From positions 1 through 64,000 of the forward strand of contig NZ_SRLE01000011.1 in NCBI RefSeq assembly GCF_004745945.1: a DNA stretch of 64,000 nucleotides. The letters are read 5' to 3'. Both the position numbers and the translations under genes were made by a program. Positions 1 through 8,034 of the stretch are shown here, piece by piece (within the stretch, counting starts at the first letter, position 1; each line of letters starts with the position of its first letter). Below the pieces are notes generated by a model. It was not told the DNA's origin. It did no database searches and saw only the letters and a program-made list of their open reading frames with translations. Origin of the DNA: Mangrovimicrobium sediminis (GTDB taxonomy: Bacteria; Pseudomonadota; Gammaproteobacteria; Pseudomonadales; Halieaceae).

Positions 1-132
1 GCCGCCGCTGTCACCGGTGAAATACCAGGCGGCGAGAATGGCCACCGCCATGGCGGCGAGAATAAACGGCAGCTTGGGAATGCCGCCGCGCGGCGGTGCA
101 TCGGTGTAGCGATCGTCTGAATCTGCCTGCAT
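1..132 (-). CDS. N-terminal fragment of a single-pass membrane protein (gene runs off the left edge)
   Basis: Only the first 44 codons are inside the window. The ATG at 132 is preceded by a good AGGAG Shine-Dalgarno five bases upstream. The visible part has a charged, proline- and glycine-rich N-terminus of about 20 residues followed by a hydrophobic segment (about residues 21-39, alanine/isoleucine-rich) and then a polar stretch. This looks like a bitopic inner-membrane protein with a short cytoplasmic tail and an exported domain beyond the window. I do not recognise the family. It lies 76 bases downstream of the omega-amidase gene on the same strand and might be co-transcribed with it. Confidence 0.55.
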   Translation of the reverse strand, partial: MQADSDDRYTDAPPRGGIPKLPFILAAMAVAILAAWYFTGDSGG

Positions 133-208
133 GCTAGCTCCTGGCTGGCTGTCCATGTGTGTTGTGTGACTTGTGGCGCGCCGTCAGGTTCAACCGTGGT
201 GCCGCGGT

Positions 209-955
209 TCAGGGCAACAGCTGGAAGTCGTCGGCGTCCATGTGCGCCGGAAAGGCTTCCCGGTATTTGTGCAGCGCGTCCGCGGACAGTGTAACAGAGG
301 CGGTCGCGGTGCCGTCCGCGGCGATGGCCAGGCTGTCGCCGCTGTAGTCCAGGCCCCTGGCATCGCTGCCGATGCGGTTCACGCCGACCACGCAGGCCTG
401 GTTCTCGATGGCGCGCGCGATCAACAGCTGGCGCCAGTGCAGGCGCCGGCTGTCCGGCCAGTTGGCGACATATAGGGCCAGATCGTAGTCGCCGCGATAG
501 CGGCTGAACACCGGGAAGCGCAGGTCGTAGCAGACCTGCAGCAGGATGCGCCAGCCGCGCCAGTCGACGATCACGCGCTCGTTTCCCGCCAGGTAGCGCT
601 TGTGCTCCCCGGCCATGCGGAACAGGTGGCGCTTGTCGTAAAAGCGCATGCCCTCGGGTGTGGCAAACAGCATCCGGTTGAAAGCACCGCCATCGCCGCG
701 CACAGCAATGCTGCCGGTAATTGCGCAATCGTACTGTTGCGCCAGTGCCAGCATCCACTGCTCGGTGGCGCCGCCCGGGTCCTCGGCGTTGTCCAGCGCG
801 TTCATGGAAAAGCCGGTGGTGAACATCTCCGGCAGCACCACGACGTCAGTGTCTGGTGCCGCAGCGGCCAGCGCCCCGGCGATCTGTTCGCGGTTGTCGG
901 CGGGGTTCTCCCAGGCCAGTTCAGTCTGCAGCAGGGTGACGGTCAGATCTTGCAT
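209..955 (-). CDS. Nitrilase-superfamily omega-amidase (YafV-like)
   Basis: This is a 248-residue carbon-nitrogen hydrolase. The Glu-Lys-Cys triad is visible: E43 in LPEMFTTGFS, K108 in YDKRHLF and C142 in LLQVCYDLRFP. The VCYDLRFP form is typical of omega-amidases such as YafV, which hydrolyse 2-oxoglutaramate or 2-oxosuccinamate-type acids. I chose the ATG at 955, which overlaps the 3' end of the upstream aminotransferase by 13 bases; a longer reading frame to 1003 only adds residues that do not look like the family. The pairing with a methionine-type aminotransferase fits the known transaminase/omega-amidase couple, in which the amidase removes the 2-oxoacid amide made when glutamine is the amino donor. 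The substrate is inferred. It probably acts in the cytoplasm. Confidence 0.87.
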   Translation of the reverse strand: MQDLTVTLLQTELAWENPADNREQIAGALAAAAPDTDVVVLPEMFTTGFSMNALDNAEDPGGATEQWMLALAQQYDCAITGSIAVRGDGGAFNRMLFATPEGMRFYDKRHLFRMAGEHKRYLAGNERVIVDWRGWRILLQVCYDLRFPVFSRYRGDYDLALYVANWPDSRRLHWRQLLIARAIENQACVVGVNRIGSDARGLDYSGDSLAIAADGTATASVTLSADALHKYREAFPAHMDADDFQLLP

Positions 956-2094
956 AACAGCTCCGCGGCCCGCAGCAGCGTGGCGTCGCTCTTGGCAAAG
1001 CAAAAGCGCAGCAGGCGCAGCTCCGGGGCCTGTTGGTAGAACACAGAAACGGGTATCGAGGCGACGCCGTGCTCGCGGGTCCAGCGCTCACACAGTTCGC
1101 TGTCGGGCCGCTGGTCGATGGCGCCGTAATCCAGCAGCTGGAAATAGGTGCCCGCGCTGGGCACCAGGGTGAAACGCGACGCGGCCAGCGCGTCGTTGAA
1201 CAGGTCGCGCTTGCGCTGGTAGAAGGCCGCCAGCGTGGCGGGGTAGTCCGGTTCGGCGGCGAGGAATTCCGCAATCGCCTGCTGCACCGGGGTGACCGCG
1301 ACGAAGGCGACGAACTGGTGCACCTTGCGCAGCTCGGCGGTGAGCGCCGGCGGCGCCACGCAGTAGCCGGTCTTCCAGCCGGTCACGCTGAAGGTCTTGC
1401 CGAAGGAAAAATGCGCGAAGGCACGCTCGCGCAGTGCCGGCCACTGCAGCACGCTGTGGTGCTCGCGCGCGTCATAGACCAGGTGTTCGTACACCTCGTC
1501 GCTGCACACCAGCAGGTCGTGGCGCTCGGCGAGGGTCGCCAGCTGCTCGAGGTCCTCGCGGTACAGCGCGCTGCCGGTGGGGTTGTGCGGCGAGTTGATC
1601 ATCAGCATGCGCGTGCGCGGCGTGATGGCGTCCTCCACGCGCTGCCAGTCGACGCGAAAGTCCGGCAGGGTGAGCGGGACGTGCACCGCGCGCCCACCGG
1701 CCAGTTCGATGGCGGGCTCGTAGCTGTCATAGCACGGGTCGAGCACGATGACCTCGTCGCCCGGCCGCACGCAGGCCATGACCGCGCAGAAGATGCCCTC
1801 GGTCGCACCGGGTACCACGGTGATTTCCGCATCCGGTTCGACTCTGACACCGCGGTGGTGCTGTAACTGGGCCGCCAATTGCTCGCGCAGCGCCGGGAGT
1901 CCTGTCATCGGCGCATACTGGTTGTGCCCCTCGCGCACCGCGCGCGCCAGCGCATCCAGCAGGGCCTGCGGCGGGTCGAAATCCGGGTAGCCCTGGGAGA
2001 GGTTGATCGCACCGGTGTCCGCGGCCAGTGCCGACATGCGTGTAAAGATGGTGGTGCCGACCCGCGGCAGCTTGCTCGCCAGGGTCGGGCTCAC
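943..2094 (-). CDS. PLP-dependent aminotransferase class I/II (YbdL/methionine aminotransferase-like)
   Basis: A 383-residue fold-type I aminotransferase. The PLP lysine is K233 in SFGKTFSVTGWKTGY. Other family signatures are INLSQGYPDFD near residue 31, the SPHNPTG substrate-loop motif near 168 and the CSDEVYEHLVYD segment near 197. Length and motifs match the YbdL methionine/aromatic aminotransferase group. The start is taken as GTG at 2094, in a GTGA overlap with the stop of the Lrp-family gene upstream; the longer upstream frame only shadows that regulator. The following gene is an omega-amidase, as in the transaminase/omega-amidase couple that recycles methionine with glutamine as donor. 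Substrate range is inferred from family and context. Confidence 0.87.
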   Translation of the reverse strand: MSPTLASKLPRVGTTIFTRMSALAADTGAINLSQGYPDFDPPQALLDALARAVREGHNQYAPMTGLPALREQLAAQLQHHRGVRVEPDAEITVVPGATEGIFCAVMACVRPGDEVIVLDPCYDSYEPAIELAGGRAVHVPLTLPDFRVDWQRVEDAITPRTRMLMINSPHNPTGSALYREDLEQLATLAERHDLLVCSDEVYEHLVYDAREHHSVLQWPALRERAFAHFSFGKTFSVTGWKTGYCVAPPALTAELRKVHQFVAFVAVTPVQQAIAEFLAAEPDYPATLAAFYQRKRDLFNDALAASRFTLVPSAGTYFQLLDYGAIDQRPDSELCERWTREHGVASIPVSVFYQQAPELRLLRFCFAKSDATLLRAAELLCKI

Positions 2095-2588
2095 AATTGC
2101 GTATCCAGGGGCAACTCGGTGCTGTTCTTGATCTCTGTCACCGCCATGTGCGAGTGCAGTTCGCGGATTGCCGGGCTGGCGGTGAGGGTATTGCGCACGA
2201 AGTTCTCGTAGTGGCGGATGTCGCGGGTGACGATTTTCAGCATGTAGTCCCAGATGCCGGTCATGGTGTAGCACTCCATGACCTCCGGGTGGCCCACGAT
2301 CTCCTGCTCGAAGGCCAGCAGGTTCTGGCGCCCGGTGGAGGTCAGGTTGATGGTGGCAAACACCACCACTTCCATGCCCAGGGCGTGGCGGTCGAGCAGT
2401 GCCACGCGGCGGCGGATGACGCCGGATTCCTCCAGGCGGTTGATGCGCCGCCAGCAGGGCGATTGGGAAATATTGATGCGCTCGGCGATGGCGTTGGTGC
2501 TGAGGGTGGCATCGCGCTGCAGCAGTTCCAGGATGTCGATGTCCTGGCGGGTGATTTTCTCGGCCAATTTATGCCCCTTCCTTGCCAT
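2091..2588 (-). CDS. Lrp/AsnC-family transcriptional regulator
   Basis: A 165-residue regulator with the Lrp/AsnC layout. An N-terminal winged helix-turn-helix (about residues 15-65; LLQRDATLSTNAIAERINIS followed by the recognition helix with SPCWRRINRLEE) precedes a RAM/effector-binding domain (about 75-160; VMECYTMTGIWDYMLKIVT). Such proteins sense amino acids or related small molecules. Its stop overlaps the GTG start of the aminotransferase by four bases, so it leads a three-gene operon (regulator, aminotransferase, omega-amidase) and probably controls it in response to an amino acid. No operator could be identified in the short upstream gap. Confidence 0.9.
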   Translation of the reverse strand: MARKGHKLAEKITRQDIDILELLQRDATLSTNAIAERINISQSPCWRRINRLEESGVIRRRVALLDRHALGMEVVVFATINLTSTGRQNLLAFEQEIVGHPEVMECYTMTGIWDYMLKIVTRDIRHYENFVRNTLTASPAIRELHSHMAVTEIKNSTELPLDTQL

Positions 2589-2669
2589 TCCTCGGATAAG
2601 TTATGCATTCATAGCGGGATTTTCCGGGCATGGCAACCGTGGGTCGGGATGCGGTGCGAAACCGGGCGG

Positions 2670-3725
2670 CTAGTCCCCGGGCGTTGGTCGCTTGTAGCTC
2701 TCCCAGACCCGGTTGAAGTTTGCCAGCAGGTATTCGCCCATGCGCTCCGGCGCGTACTTCGCCGGCTGCGTCGACGTGGCGCAGCCGGGCAGGCAGGCGA
2801 TGCGTGTGTCGAATGACGGGTTGTAGAACAGGGGGATGGAGTAGCGATCACGCTCGCCGGTATTGCGCACCCGGTGTTGCATGGAGGTGTAGCGGTCGTT
2901 GGTCCAGATACCCATGAGGTCGCCGATGTTGACCACGTAGGCGCCGGGCACATGCGGCGCCTGTATCCATTCACCGCCGCGAGTGAGCAGTTCCAGCCCA
3001 CCGGTTTCGTCCTGTAGCAGAAGAGTGAGAACGCCGTAGTCGCTGTGCGGGGCGATGCCGAAATCGTCCTGTGCATCGACCGGGTCGGGAGAGGGTGGAT
3101 AGTGCAGCAGGCGCATCGAAGCCAGCGGCTTGTCGCGGTAGAGCGCCTGGAAGTAGCTGTCCGGCAGGTCGAGACTGGAGGCCATCGCCCGCAGCAGGTG
3201 AAAGCCGAAGCGGCAGCCGGCGTCGTAGCAGGCCTCTACCGCGTCGCGGAAGCCGGCGAGTTCCGGCCAGACATTGCTCGCGTGCAAGGGCTTGCCGGCC
3301 AGCACGTCCGGGTCCTGCACCGGGAGGTCCAGTGCCATCTCGAAACTGTGGTGCAGGTTGGCGGCATAGCCCGGCACGGTGGTGTCGCCCATGGGCATGT
3401 AGCCGCGGTGCCGGTCGTTGAGCTTGATGCGCAGGCGCTCTTCCAGCGGCAGCGCAAAGAACGTCCGCGCCGCGCTGAACGCATTGTCGACGATCAAGGG
3501 CGCGACGCTGTGGCCGGTGGCGTAGAAAAAACCGATGCGCTGGCAGGCTTCGGCGATGGCCCGTCCAGTGCGCGCCAGCCCCTCGGTGTTACCCGGCGTA
3601 TAGATCGGGCTGACGTCGATGAGCGGAATCTCCCCGGGCAGCGGTGAGCGCGACACCGCGCGCGCGGCGCGGCTGTTGCGCTGGCCGGACTTCAACTCGA
3701 TGATGTTGATACGCGAATCGTCCAT
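2670..3725 (-). CDS. 2-oxoglutarate/Fe(II)-dependent oxygenase, isopenicillin-N-synthase family
   Basis: A 351-residue member of the isopenicillin N synthase-like dioxygenases. The N-terminal DIOX_N region starts near residue 33 (IPLIDVSPIY). The C-terminal jelly roll carries the iron ligands H227 and D229 (IAPHSDYGVLTLL) and H284 (SMQHRVRNTG); the RxS motif that binds the 2-oxoglutarate carboxylate is R294-Y-S296. I prefer the second ATG at 3725, because GGGAG lies six bases before it but directly abuts the ATG at 3731. It follows an ABC importer permease by 18 bases on the same strand, so it probably oxidises the imported compound. The substrate is unknown; nucleobase-like or other N-heterocyclic compounds are possible but unproven. 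Confidence 0.85.
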   Translation of the reverse strand: MDDSRINIIELKSGQRNSRAARAVSRSPLPGEIPLIDVSPIYTPGNTEGLARTGRAIAEACQRIGFFYATGHSVAPLIVDNAFSAARTFFALPLEERLRIKLNDRHRGYMPMGDTTVPGYAANLHHSFEMALDLPVQDPDVLAGKPLHASNVWPELAGFRDAVEACYDAGCRFGFHLLRAMASSLDLPDSYFQALYRDKPLASMRLLHYPPSPDPVDAQDDFGIAPHSDYGVLTLLLQDETGGLELLTRGGEWIQAPHVPGAYVVNIGDLMGIWTNDRYTSMQHRVRNTGERDRYSIPLFYNPSFDTRIACLPGCATSTQPAKYAPERMGEYLLANFNRVWESYKRPTPGD

Positions 3726-3743
3726 CGTCATCTCCCGGCGGGG

Positions 3744-4526
3744 TCACCCGGCCGCGTTTGGCTGGCCTGTCGACCATGGAAACAGCAGCGCCTGCAGCAG
3801 GCCGATGCCGTGGAATGCCGCGATGGAGATCAGCGACAGCAGCAGCATCGCGGCGTAGGCCAGCGGTGTATTGAAAAAGGCCATGGCAGAAGTCATCAGG
3901 TAGCCCAGACCGCGGTCGGCGGCGACGAACTCCGCCACCACCACCCCGATCACCGACAGCGTCGCCGACATCTTCAGCCCGGAAAAAATAAACGGTACCG
4001 CATGGGGCAGGCGAATGTAGAGCAGGCGCTGCAGCGCCGAGGCGCGCAGCGAACGCGCCAGGCGCAACAGCTCCGGCGGCGTGTGCAGCAGGCCGGTCGC
4101 GGTGGCGATGACCAGCGGAAAGAACGCCACCAGGAAGGTGATGACCACGCGCGGGGCCTCGCTGGTGCCCATGGCGACAATCAGGATTGGCGCCAGGGCC
4201 ACCTTGGGGATCGACTGTATCAGCACCAGCAACGGGTAGATCGCCGCGGCCAGCCAGCGTGAGGCTGTGACCAGCACCGCCAGCGGCAGCGCCACGCAGA
4301 TGGACAGGCCGAACCCGGCGGCGAAGGTGCGCAGGGTGTACAGGCTGTTGTCCCACAGCGGGCCGGCGGAGTCGAGCAGTGCCGCGCCGATGGCGCTGGG
4401 CGGCGGCAACAGGAAACTGTCGACCTCGAACCAGCGCACGCCCGCCTCCCACAACACGAGCAGTGCAAGCAGCGAGGCAAGCGGCGCCAGCGCAGCGGCC
4501 AGTCGCTGGCCGACCGCCTCAGTCAT
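3744..4526 (-). CDS. ABC transporter permease, NitT/TauT (SsuC-like) family
   Basis: A 260-residue inner-membrane permease with about six hydrophobic segments and the BPD_transp_1 cytoplasmic loop. It resembles the single permeases of sulfonate, nitrate, taurine and thiamine-precursor importers, which work as homodimers. The ATG at 4526 has GGAGG six bases upstream and overlaps the stop of the ATPase gene by eight bases; a TTG six bases earlier is less likely. Gene order is binding protein, ATPase, permease, then the 2-oxoglutarate oxygenase, all on the reverse strand. The substrate cannot be read from this protein alone. Confidence 0.88.
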   Translation of the reverse strand: MTEAVGQRLAAALAPLASLLALLVLWEAGVRWFEVDSFLLPPPSAIGAALLDSAGPLWDNSLYTLRTFAAGFGLSICVALPLAVLVTASRWLAAAIYPLLVLIQSIPKVALAPILIVAMGTSEAPRVVITFLVAFFPLVIATATGLLHTPPELLRLARSLRASALQRLLYIRLPHAVPFIFSGLKMSATLSVIGVVVAEFVAADRGLGYLMTSAMAFFNTPLAYAAMLLLSLISIAAFHGIGLLQALLFPWSTGQPNAAG

Positions 4527-5313
4527 ATGCAACCTCCACGCGCGGTTGACCCGCGGCGTGCGCTGTCGAGCCCCCGCGCTCGAATATCAACTCGCGTAAG
4601 GCACCGGCGACAGCTCGCGGCTGCGCCTGGGCCAGGTCGCGGGGCCGTGGCAGGTCGACGTCGATGATCTCGCGGATACGTCCGGGGTCGGGCGCCATCA
4701 CCACCACGCGGTCCGCCAGCAGCACCGCTTCCTCGATGGAGTGGGTGACCATGAGTACCGTCTGCGGCTGCCGCTCGCGCAGGCGCAGCAGTTCCTCGCC
4801 CATCAGTTCCCGGGTGAGGGCGTCCAGCGCGCCGAAGGGTTCGTCCATCAACAGTACCGAGGGTTGCGACACCAGCGCCCGGCACAGGGCCACGCGCTGC
4901 TGCATGCCGCCGGACAACTGCTGTGGCCGCGCCCGGGCGCGATCCGCGATTCCGCACAGTTCGAGCAACTGCAGCGCGCGGTCGCGGCCCGCGGCGAGGT
5001 CCGCCCCGGCGATGCGCAGCGGGAACAGCACGTTGTCCAGTACCGGGAGCCAGGGCAGCAGGGTCGGCGCCTGGAACATCAGGCTCACCGCGTCCGGTGG
5101 ACCGCAAACGGCCTTCCCGTCGATGCTGACGCTGCCGGCACAGGGCGCATCCAGGCCGGCGATCACGTTCAACAGGGTGGACTTGCCGCAGCCGGAACGG
5201 CCGACCACGGCGACGAAACTGTGCCGGGGAATTTCGAGATCGACACCGGTGAAGGTGTGTTCTTCGTCGGCCTGTCCGGGATAGCGATGGGCGACGCCGC
5301 GCAGTTCAATCAC
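4519..5313 (-). CDS. ABC transporter ATP-binding protein, NitT/TauT (SsuB-like) family
   Basis: A 264-residue ABC ATPase. The Walker A motif is GRSGCGKST, the signature is LSGGMQQRV, Walker B is LLMDEPFGALD and the switch histidine follows in VMVTHSIEE. The start is taken as GTG at 5313, giving the family-typical beginning VIELRGVAHRYPG and overlapping the end of the binding-protein gene by eight bases. The longer upstream frame adds only 13 residues that shadow that gene. The protein would power the adjacent single-permease importer from the cytoplasmic side. The last part of the gene overlaps the permease start. Confidence 0.9.
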   Translation of the reverse strand: MIELRGVAHRYPGQADEEHTFTGVDLEIPRHSFVAVVGRSGCGKSTLLNVIAGLDAPCAGSVSIDGKAVCGPPDAVSLMFQAPTLLPWLPVLDNVLFPLRIAGADLAAGRDRALQLLELCGIADRARARPQQLSGGMQQRVALCRALVSQPSVLLMDEPFGALDALTRELMGEELLRLRERQPQTVLMVTHSIEEAVLLADRVVVMAPDPGRIREIIDVDLPRPRDLAQAQPRAVAGALRELIFERGGSTAHAAGQPRVEVAYD

Positions 5314-6340
5314 CGGCGCTCTCCAGGTCGCGCACCAGTGAGTCGTCGACAAACGCCTCCAGTGGTGCGCTGCCCTGCAGGGCCTGGGATTTCACCACCG
5401 CATCGTAGGTTGCCTGCACCCGCGCGGGGGCGAACTGGCCGAGGCCGGCCGCCTCGGTGACCGGGTTGAACATGTAGGGCAGGGCGGCCCGCAGGCTCAG
5501 CAACGCATCCTCGGGGTCGACCTCCGGGTAGGCAGCGTGGTGCAGCGCCACGGTTTCTTCCGGGTTTTCCAGGGCGAAACGCCGGGCGCGCAGGGTCGCC
5601 TGCAGGAAGCGGCGCAGCAGGTCGGGTTTGTTGGCGATGACCTCGTCCGGCGCGGCGATGCACTGGCCGTAGATGTCCAGGCCGTAGTCCGCGTAGCGGA
5701 TGGCGCGCACCGACTTGCCGAAGCGCTGCGCCTGGCGGTCGAGGAAGGGTTCGTTGGTGACCAGGAACGCCGCCGCATCGACCTTGCCGCGCAGCAGTAG
5801 TCCGGCCATGGCCGTGTTGTCCACGTTCACCCGCTGGATGCGCGTGGCGTCGAAGCCCTGTTGCGCCGCGAGCATCGGCAGGTACAGGAACATGGCGTTG
5901 CCGGGCTGGGTGGCAATCGTTTTGCCGACCAGGTCCTGCAGGGTCTCGATACCCGAACTCTTGAGCACCAGGAATCCGCCCGGGCTGACGGTCTGGTTGC
6001 TGGCGATGCACTTGACCGGGGTTTGCTGCTGCAGGCGGCCGCTGATCACCGCCGCGATGTCCACCTCGCCGGCGTCGAACAGGCCCGCGGCGAGCTTGGT
6101 GGTGGCGTCGATGGAGCCGAAGCCACGCTTTACCCGCAGGTCGATGCCGACATCGCGGTAGTAGCCCAGGGCGATGCCCGCGGTGTAGTAGGCATAGTCG
6201 CCAACCGGCAGCCAGGGCAGGGTGAAATTGAAAACGTCGTCGCGCGCGTTGGCGCCGGCCATCGCCAGGCAGCCGAGCAGCAAGGCAATGCAGCGGGTGC
6301 GCCGTGTCGCTGGAAACTGTCGGCGCGCGGCGCGAGGCAC
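5306..6340 (-). CDS. ABC transporter substrate-binding protein, NMT1/THI5-like
   Basis: A binding protein of about 344 residues with a signal peptide (twin arginines, then hydrophobic CIALLLGCLAMAGANA, cleavage near residue 26) and an NMT1/THI5-like periplasmic domain starting at FNFTLPWLPVGDYAYYTAG. Related proteins bind pyrimidines, nitrate, sulfonates or riboflavin-type compounds. The GTG at 6340, eight bases after the stop of the amidohydrolase gene, gives a sensible signal peptide; the frame is open further upstream but there it overlaps the amidohydrolase. It is the first ABC gene after the secreted amidohydrolase, so it may capture a product released by that enzyme. The ligand is unknown. 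Confidence 0.83.
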   Translation of the reverse strand: MPRAARRQFPATRRTRCIALLLGCLAMAGANARDDVFNFTLPWLPVGDYAYYTAGIALGYYRDVGIDLRVKRGFGSIDATTKLAAGLFDAGEVDIAAVISGRLQQQTPVKCIASNQTVSPGGFLVLKSSGIETLQDLVGKTIATQPGNAMFLYLPMLAAQQGFDATRIQRVNVDNTAMAGLLLRGKVDAAAFLVTNEPFLDRQAQRFGKSVRAIRYADYGLDIYGQCIAAPDEVIANKPDLLRRFLQATLRARRFALENPEETVALHHAAYPEVDPEDALLSLRAALPYMFNPVTEAAGLGQFAPARVQATYDAVVKSQALQGSAPLEAFVDDSLVRDLESAGD

Positions 6341-6347
6341 GTCCGGA

Positions 6348-7883
6348 TTATTCCCGCGGCCGCGCGTAGCCGGGGTACTCCAACTCGGGCACGAAGGTGC
6401 CGGAATCATACCCCGGCACCGCATCGAAGGCCTTGGGCGTGGTGAAGCCGTCGCGGCGTGCCTGTTCCAGTCGCGCGCGCACCGCGGCCAGGCGCTCGGT
6501 GACTTCGCGTGTGACCTCGGGGTAGTCAGAGAGCAGAAACTCGCCGCGCTGCACGGTGAGCTCGCCGCCGACGTAGACGCTCTCGAGGTTGGCCACGCTA
6601 CAGGCCAGCACCACGTGTTCCACCGGGTGGATGGGCGGGCTGGTTTCCATCGCGCGCGGGTCGATGACCACGAAATCGGCGTACTTACCCGGTTCCAGGC
6701 TGCCCACCTGGTCCTCGATGCCGAACACCCGCGCGGTGCCGATAGTGTGCATGCGCAGCACGTCCAGCGGCATCATCGCCTGCGCATCCTGGTATTTCAT
6801 GCGGATGGCATACATGCCCATACGCATGTTCTCGAAGGGGTCGGAGATGTCGGCGCTGGCCTGGCCGTCGATGCCCATGCCCACGGGGATGTCGTACTCG
6901 AGGTATTTCGGGATGTCCGCGAGGCCGGAGGCGAGGCGCCCGTTGGACAGCGGGTTCCAGATCATGCCGGTGCCGCTGGCGCCGGTTTTTTCCAGGATTT
7001 CGTCCGTGGTATTGATGAAGTGGGCGAAGTTGAAACCCTCGCCGAGCACGCCGAACTCCTCGTACATGGGGTACAGCGAGCGCTGGATGGCGACGTAGGC
7101 GGGGTCCGGCTCTTCCAGGTAGTGCACCTGCATGGGCAGCTCGAATTCCCGCGCCAGGGTGAACTCCATGGCCGCGTCGTGGCGCCCATTGAGCAGGCCG
7201 ATGCCGCTCATCCACACCGCCGGTACCTTCGGGTTCGAGGTATCCATATGCTCGTCGCGAATGGTCTGCAGGTATTGCTGCAGCATGGCGCGATTGGTGG
7301 CGAGGTCCTTGCTGGAATCGATGCCGTAGCCAAAGATGATACGCGCCCCGGAATCGAGCGAGCCGCGGTACAGGCCCAGGTAGTCGTCCAGCGACCAATC
7401 CTTGTTCAGCGTCCAGTCGAAGATAGTGGTAATGCCGTGGCCGAGGTAGTCCATGGCGCCGTGGCGCGAGTACCAGTACAGGTCGCTGGGGTCGTAGAAC
7501 GGGCCGTAGGTGCCGTGGTAGGTGGCGATCCAGCCCTTGAGCGTGTAGTGCGCGCCGATGCCGCGGAAGGGGCTCTGGTAGAGGTGGCTGTGGCCGGAGA
7601 GAAAGCCGGGGGTGATGATCCTGCCGCTGGCGTCGACCACCTGTTCGGCGCTGGCCAGCAGTTCCGGCGACGGCGCCCCGCTGGCGACCTCCACCAGGCG
7701 GCCATCGCTGTCGACACTGAGATAGCCGGTCTCCAGGTACTCGCCGCTGCCGTCGACCGGGATCACGGTCGCACCATAAACGAGCAGCTTGATGGGTTTT
7801 TCGCCCGCTGCCTGTGCCTGCAACGGGGGCAGGCTCAGCAACAGGAGGGTGAGAATGACTCGAAAGAGCTTTTGAATACGCAT
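6348..7883 (-). CDS. Secreted amidohydrolase, ATZ/TRZ-type
   Basis: A 511-residue metal-dependent hydrolase with a clear Sec signal peptide (hydrophobic core about residues 7-20, cleavage near QAQAA). Metal-binding positions of the amidohydrolase barrel are visible: H98 and H100 in GFLSGHSH, H254 in MQVHYLEE, H288 in NFAHFINT and D339 in GMGIDG. WNPLSNGRLASG resembles the conserved segment of ATZ/TRZ-type N-heterocycle hydrolases and deaminases. An export signal is unusual for that group, whose best-known members are cytoplasmic. It leads a reverse-strand operon with an NMT1/THI5-type importer and a 2-oxoglutarate oxygenase, suggesting periplasmic hydrolysis, uptake and oxidation of one compound class. 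Substrate not assigned. Confidence 0.82.
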   Translation of the reverse strand: MRIQKLFRVILTLLLLSLPPLQAQAAGEKPIKLLVYGATVIPVDGSGEYLETGYLSVDSDGRLVEVASGAPSPELLASAEQVVDASGRIITPGFLSGHSHLYQSPFRGIGAHYTLKGWIATYHGTYGPFYDPSDLYWYSRHGAMDYLGHGITTIFDWTLNKDWSLDDYLGLYRGSLDSGARIIFGYGIDSSKDLATNRAMLQQYLQTIRDEHMDTSNPKVPAVWMSGIGLLNGRHDAAMEFTLAREFELPMQVHYLEEPDPAYVAIQRSLYPMYEEFGVLGEGFNFAHFINTTDEILEKTGASGTGMIWNPLSNGRLASGLADIPKYLEYDIPVGMGIDGQASADISDPFENMRMGMYAIRMKYQDAQAMMPLDVLRMHTIGTARVFGIEDQVGSLEPGKYADFVVIDPRAMETSPPIHPVEHVVLACSVANLESVYVGGELTVQRGEFLLSDYPEVTREVTERLAAVRARLEQARRDGFTTPKAFDAVPGYDSGTFVPELEYPGYARPRE

Positions 7884-7910
7884 GCCCTGATTTCAGCAAT
7901 TATTATGCCA

Positions 7911-7970
7911 TTTGGTCAGGTTTTGGGTTTCGCGGAACTCCCGGCATAGCCCGCGGTTGCATTGACCAAA
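7911..7970. promoter_or_regulatory. Inverted TTTGGTCA half-sites in a divergent intergenic region
   Basis: Between the divergent amidohydrolase (start 7883) and metallo-hydrolase (start 8035), TTTGGTCA at 7911-7918 is repeated in inverted form as TGACCAAA at 7963-7970. The half-sites are 44 bases apart and lie in the only regulatory space shared by the two genes. TGGTC/GACCA half-sites occur in operators of some GntR-family regulators, but no such regulator is encoded nearby. This is a candidate operator pair only. Confidence 0.3.
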
Positions 7971-8034
7971 GCCTGCTGGCATGGGGGTTGCTTTGAGTTC
8001 CTGATCGACCAGACAGGAATTCAAGGGGGTGAGT

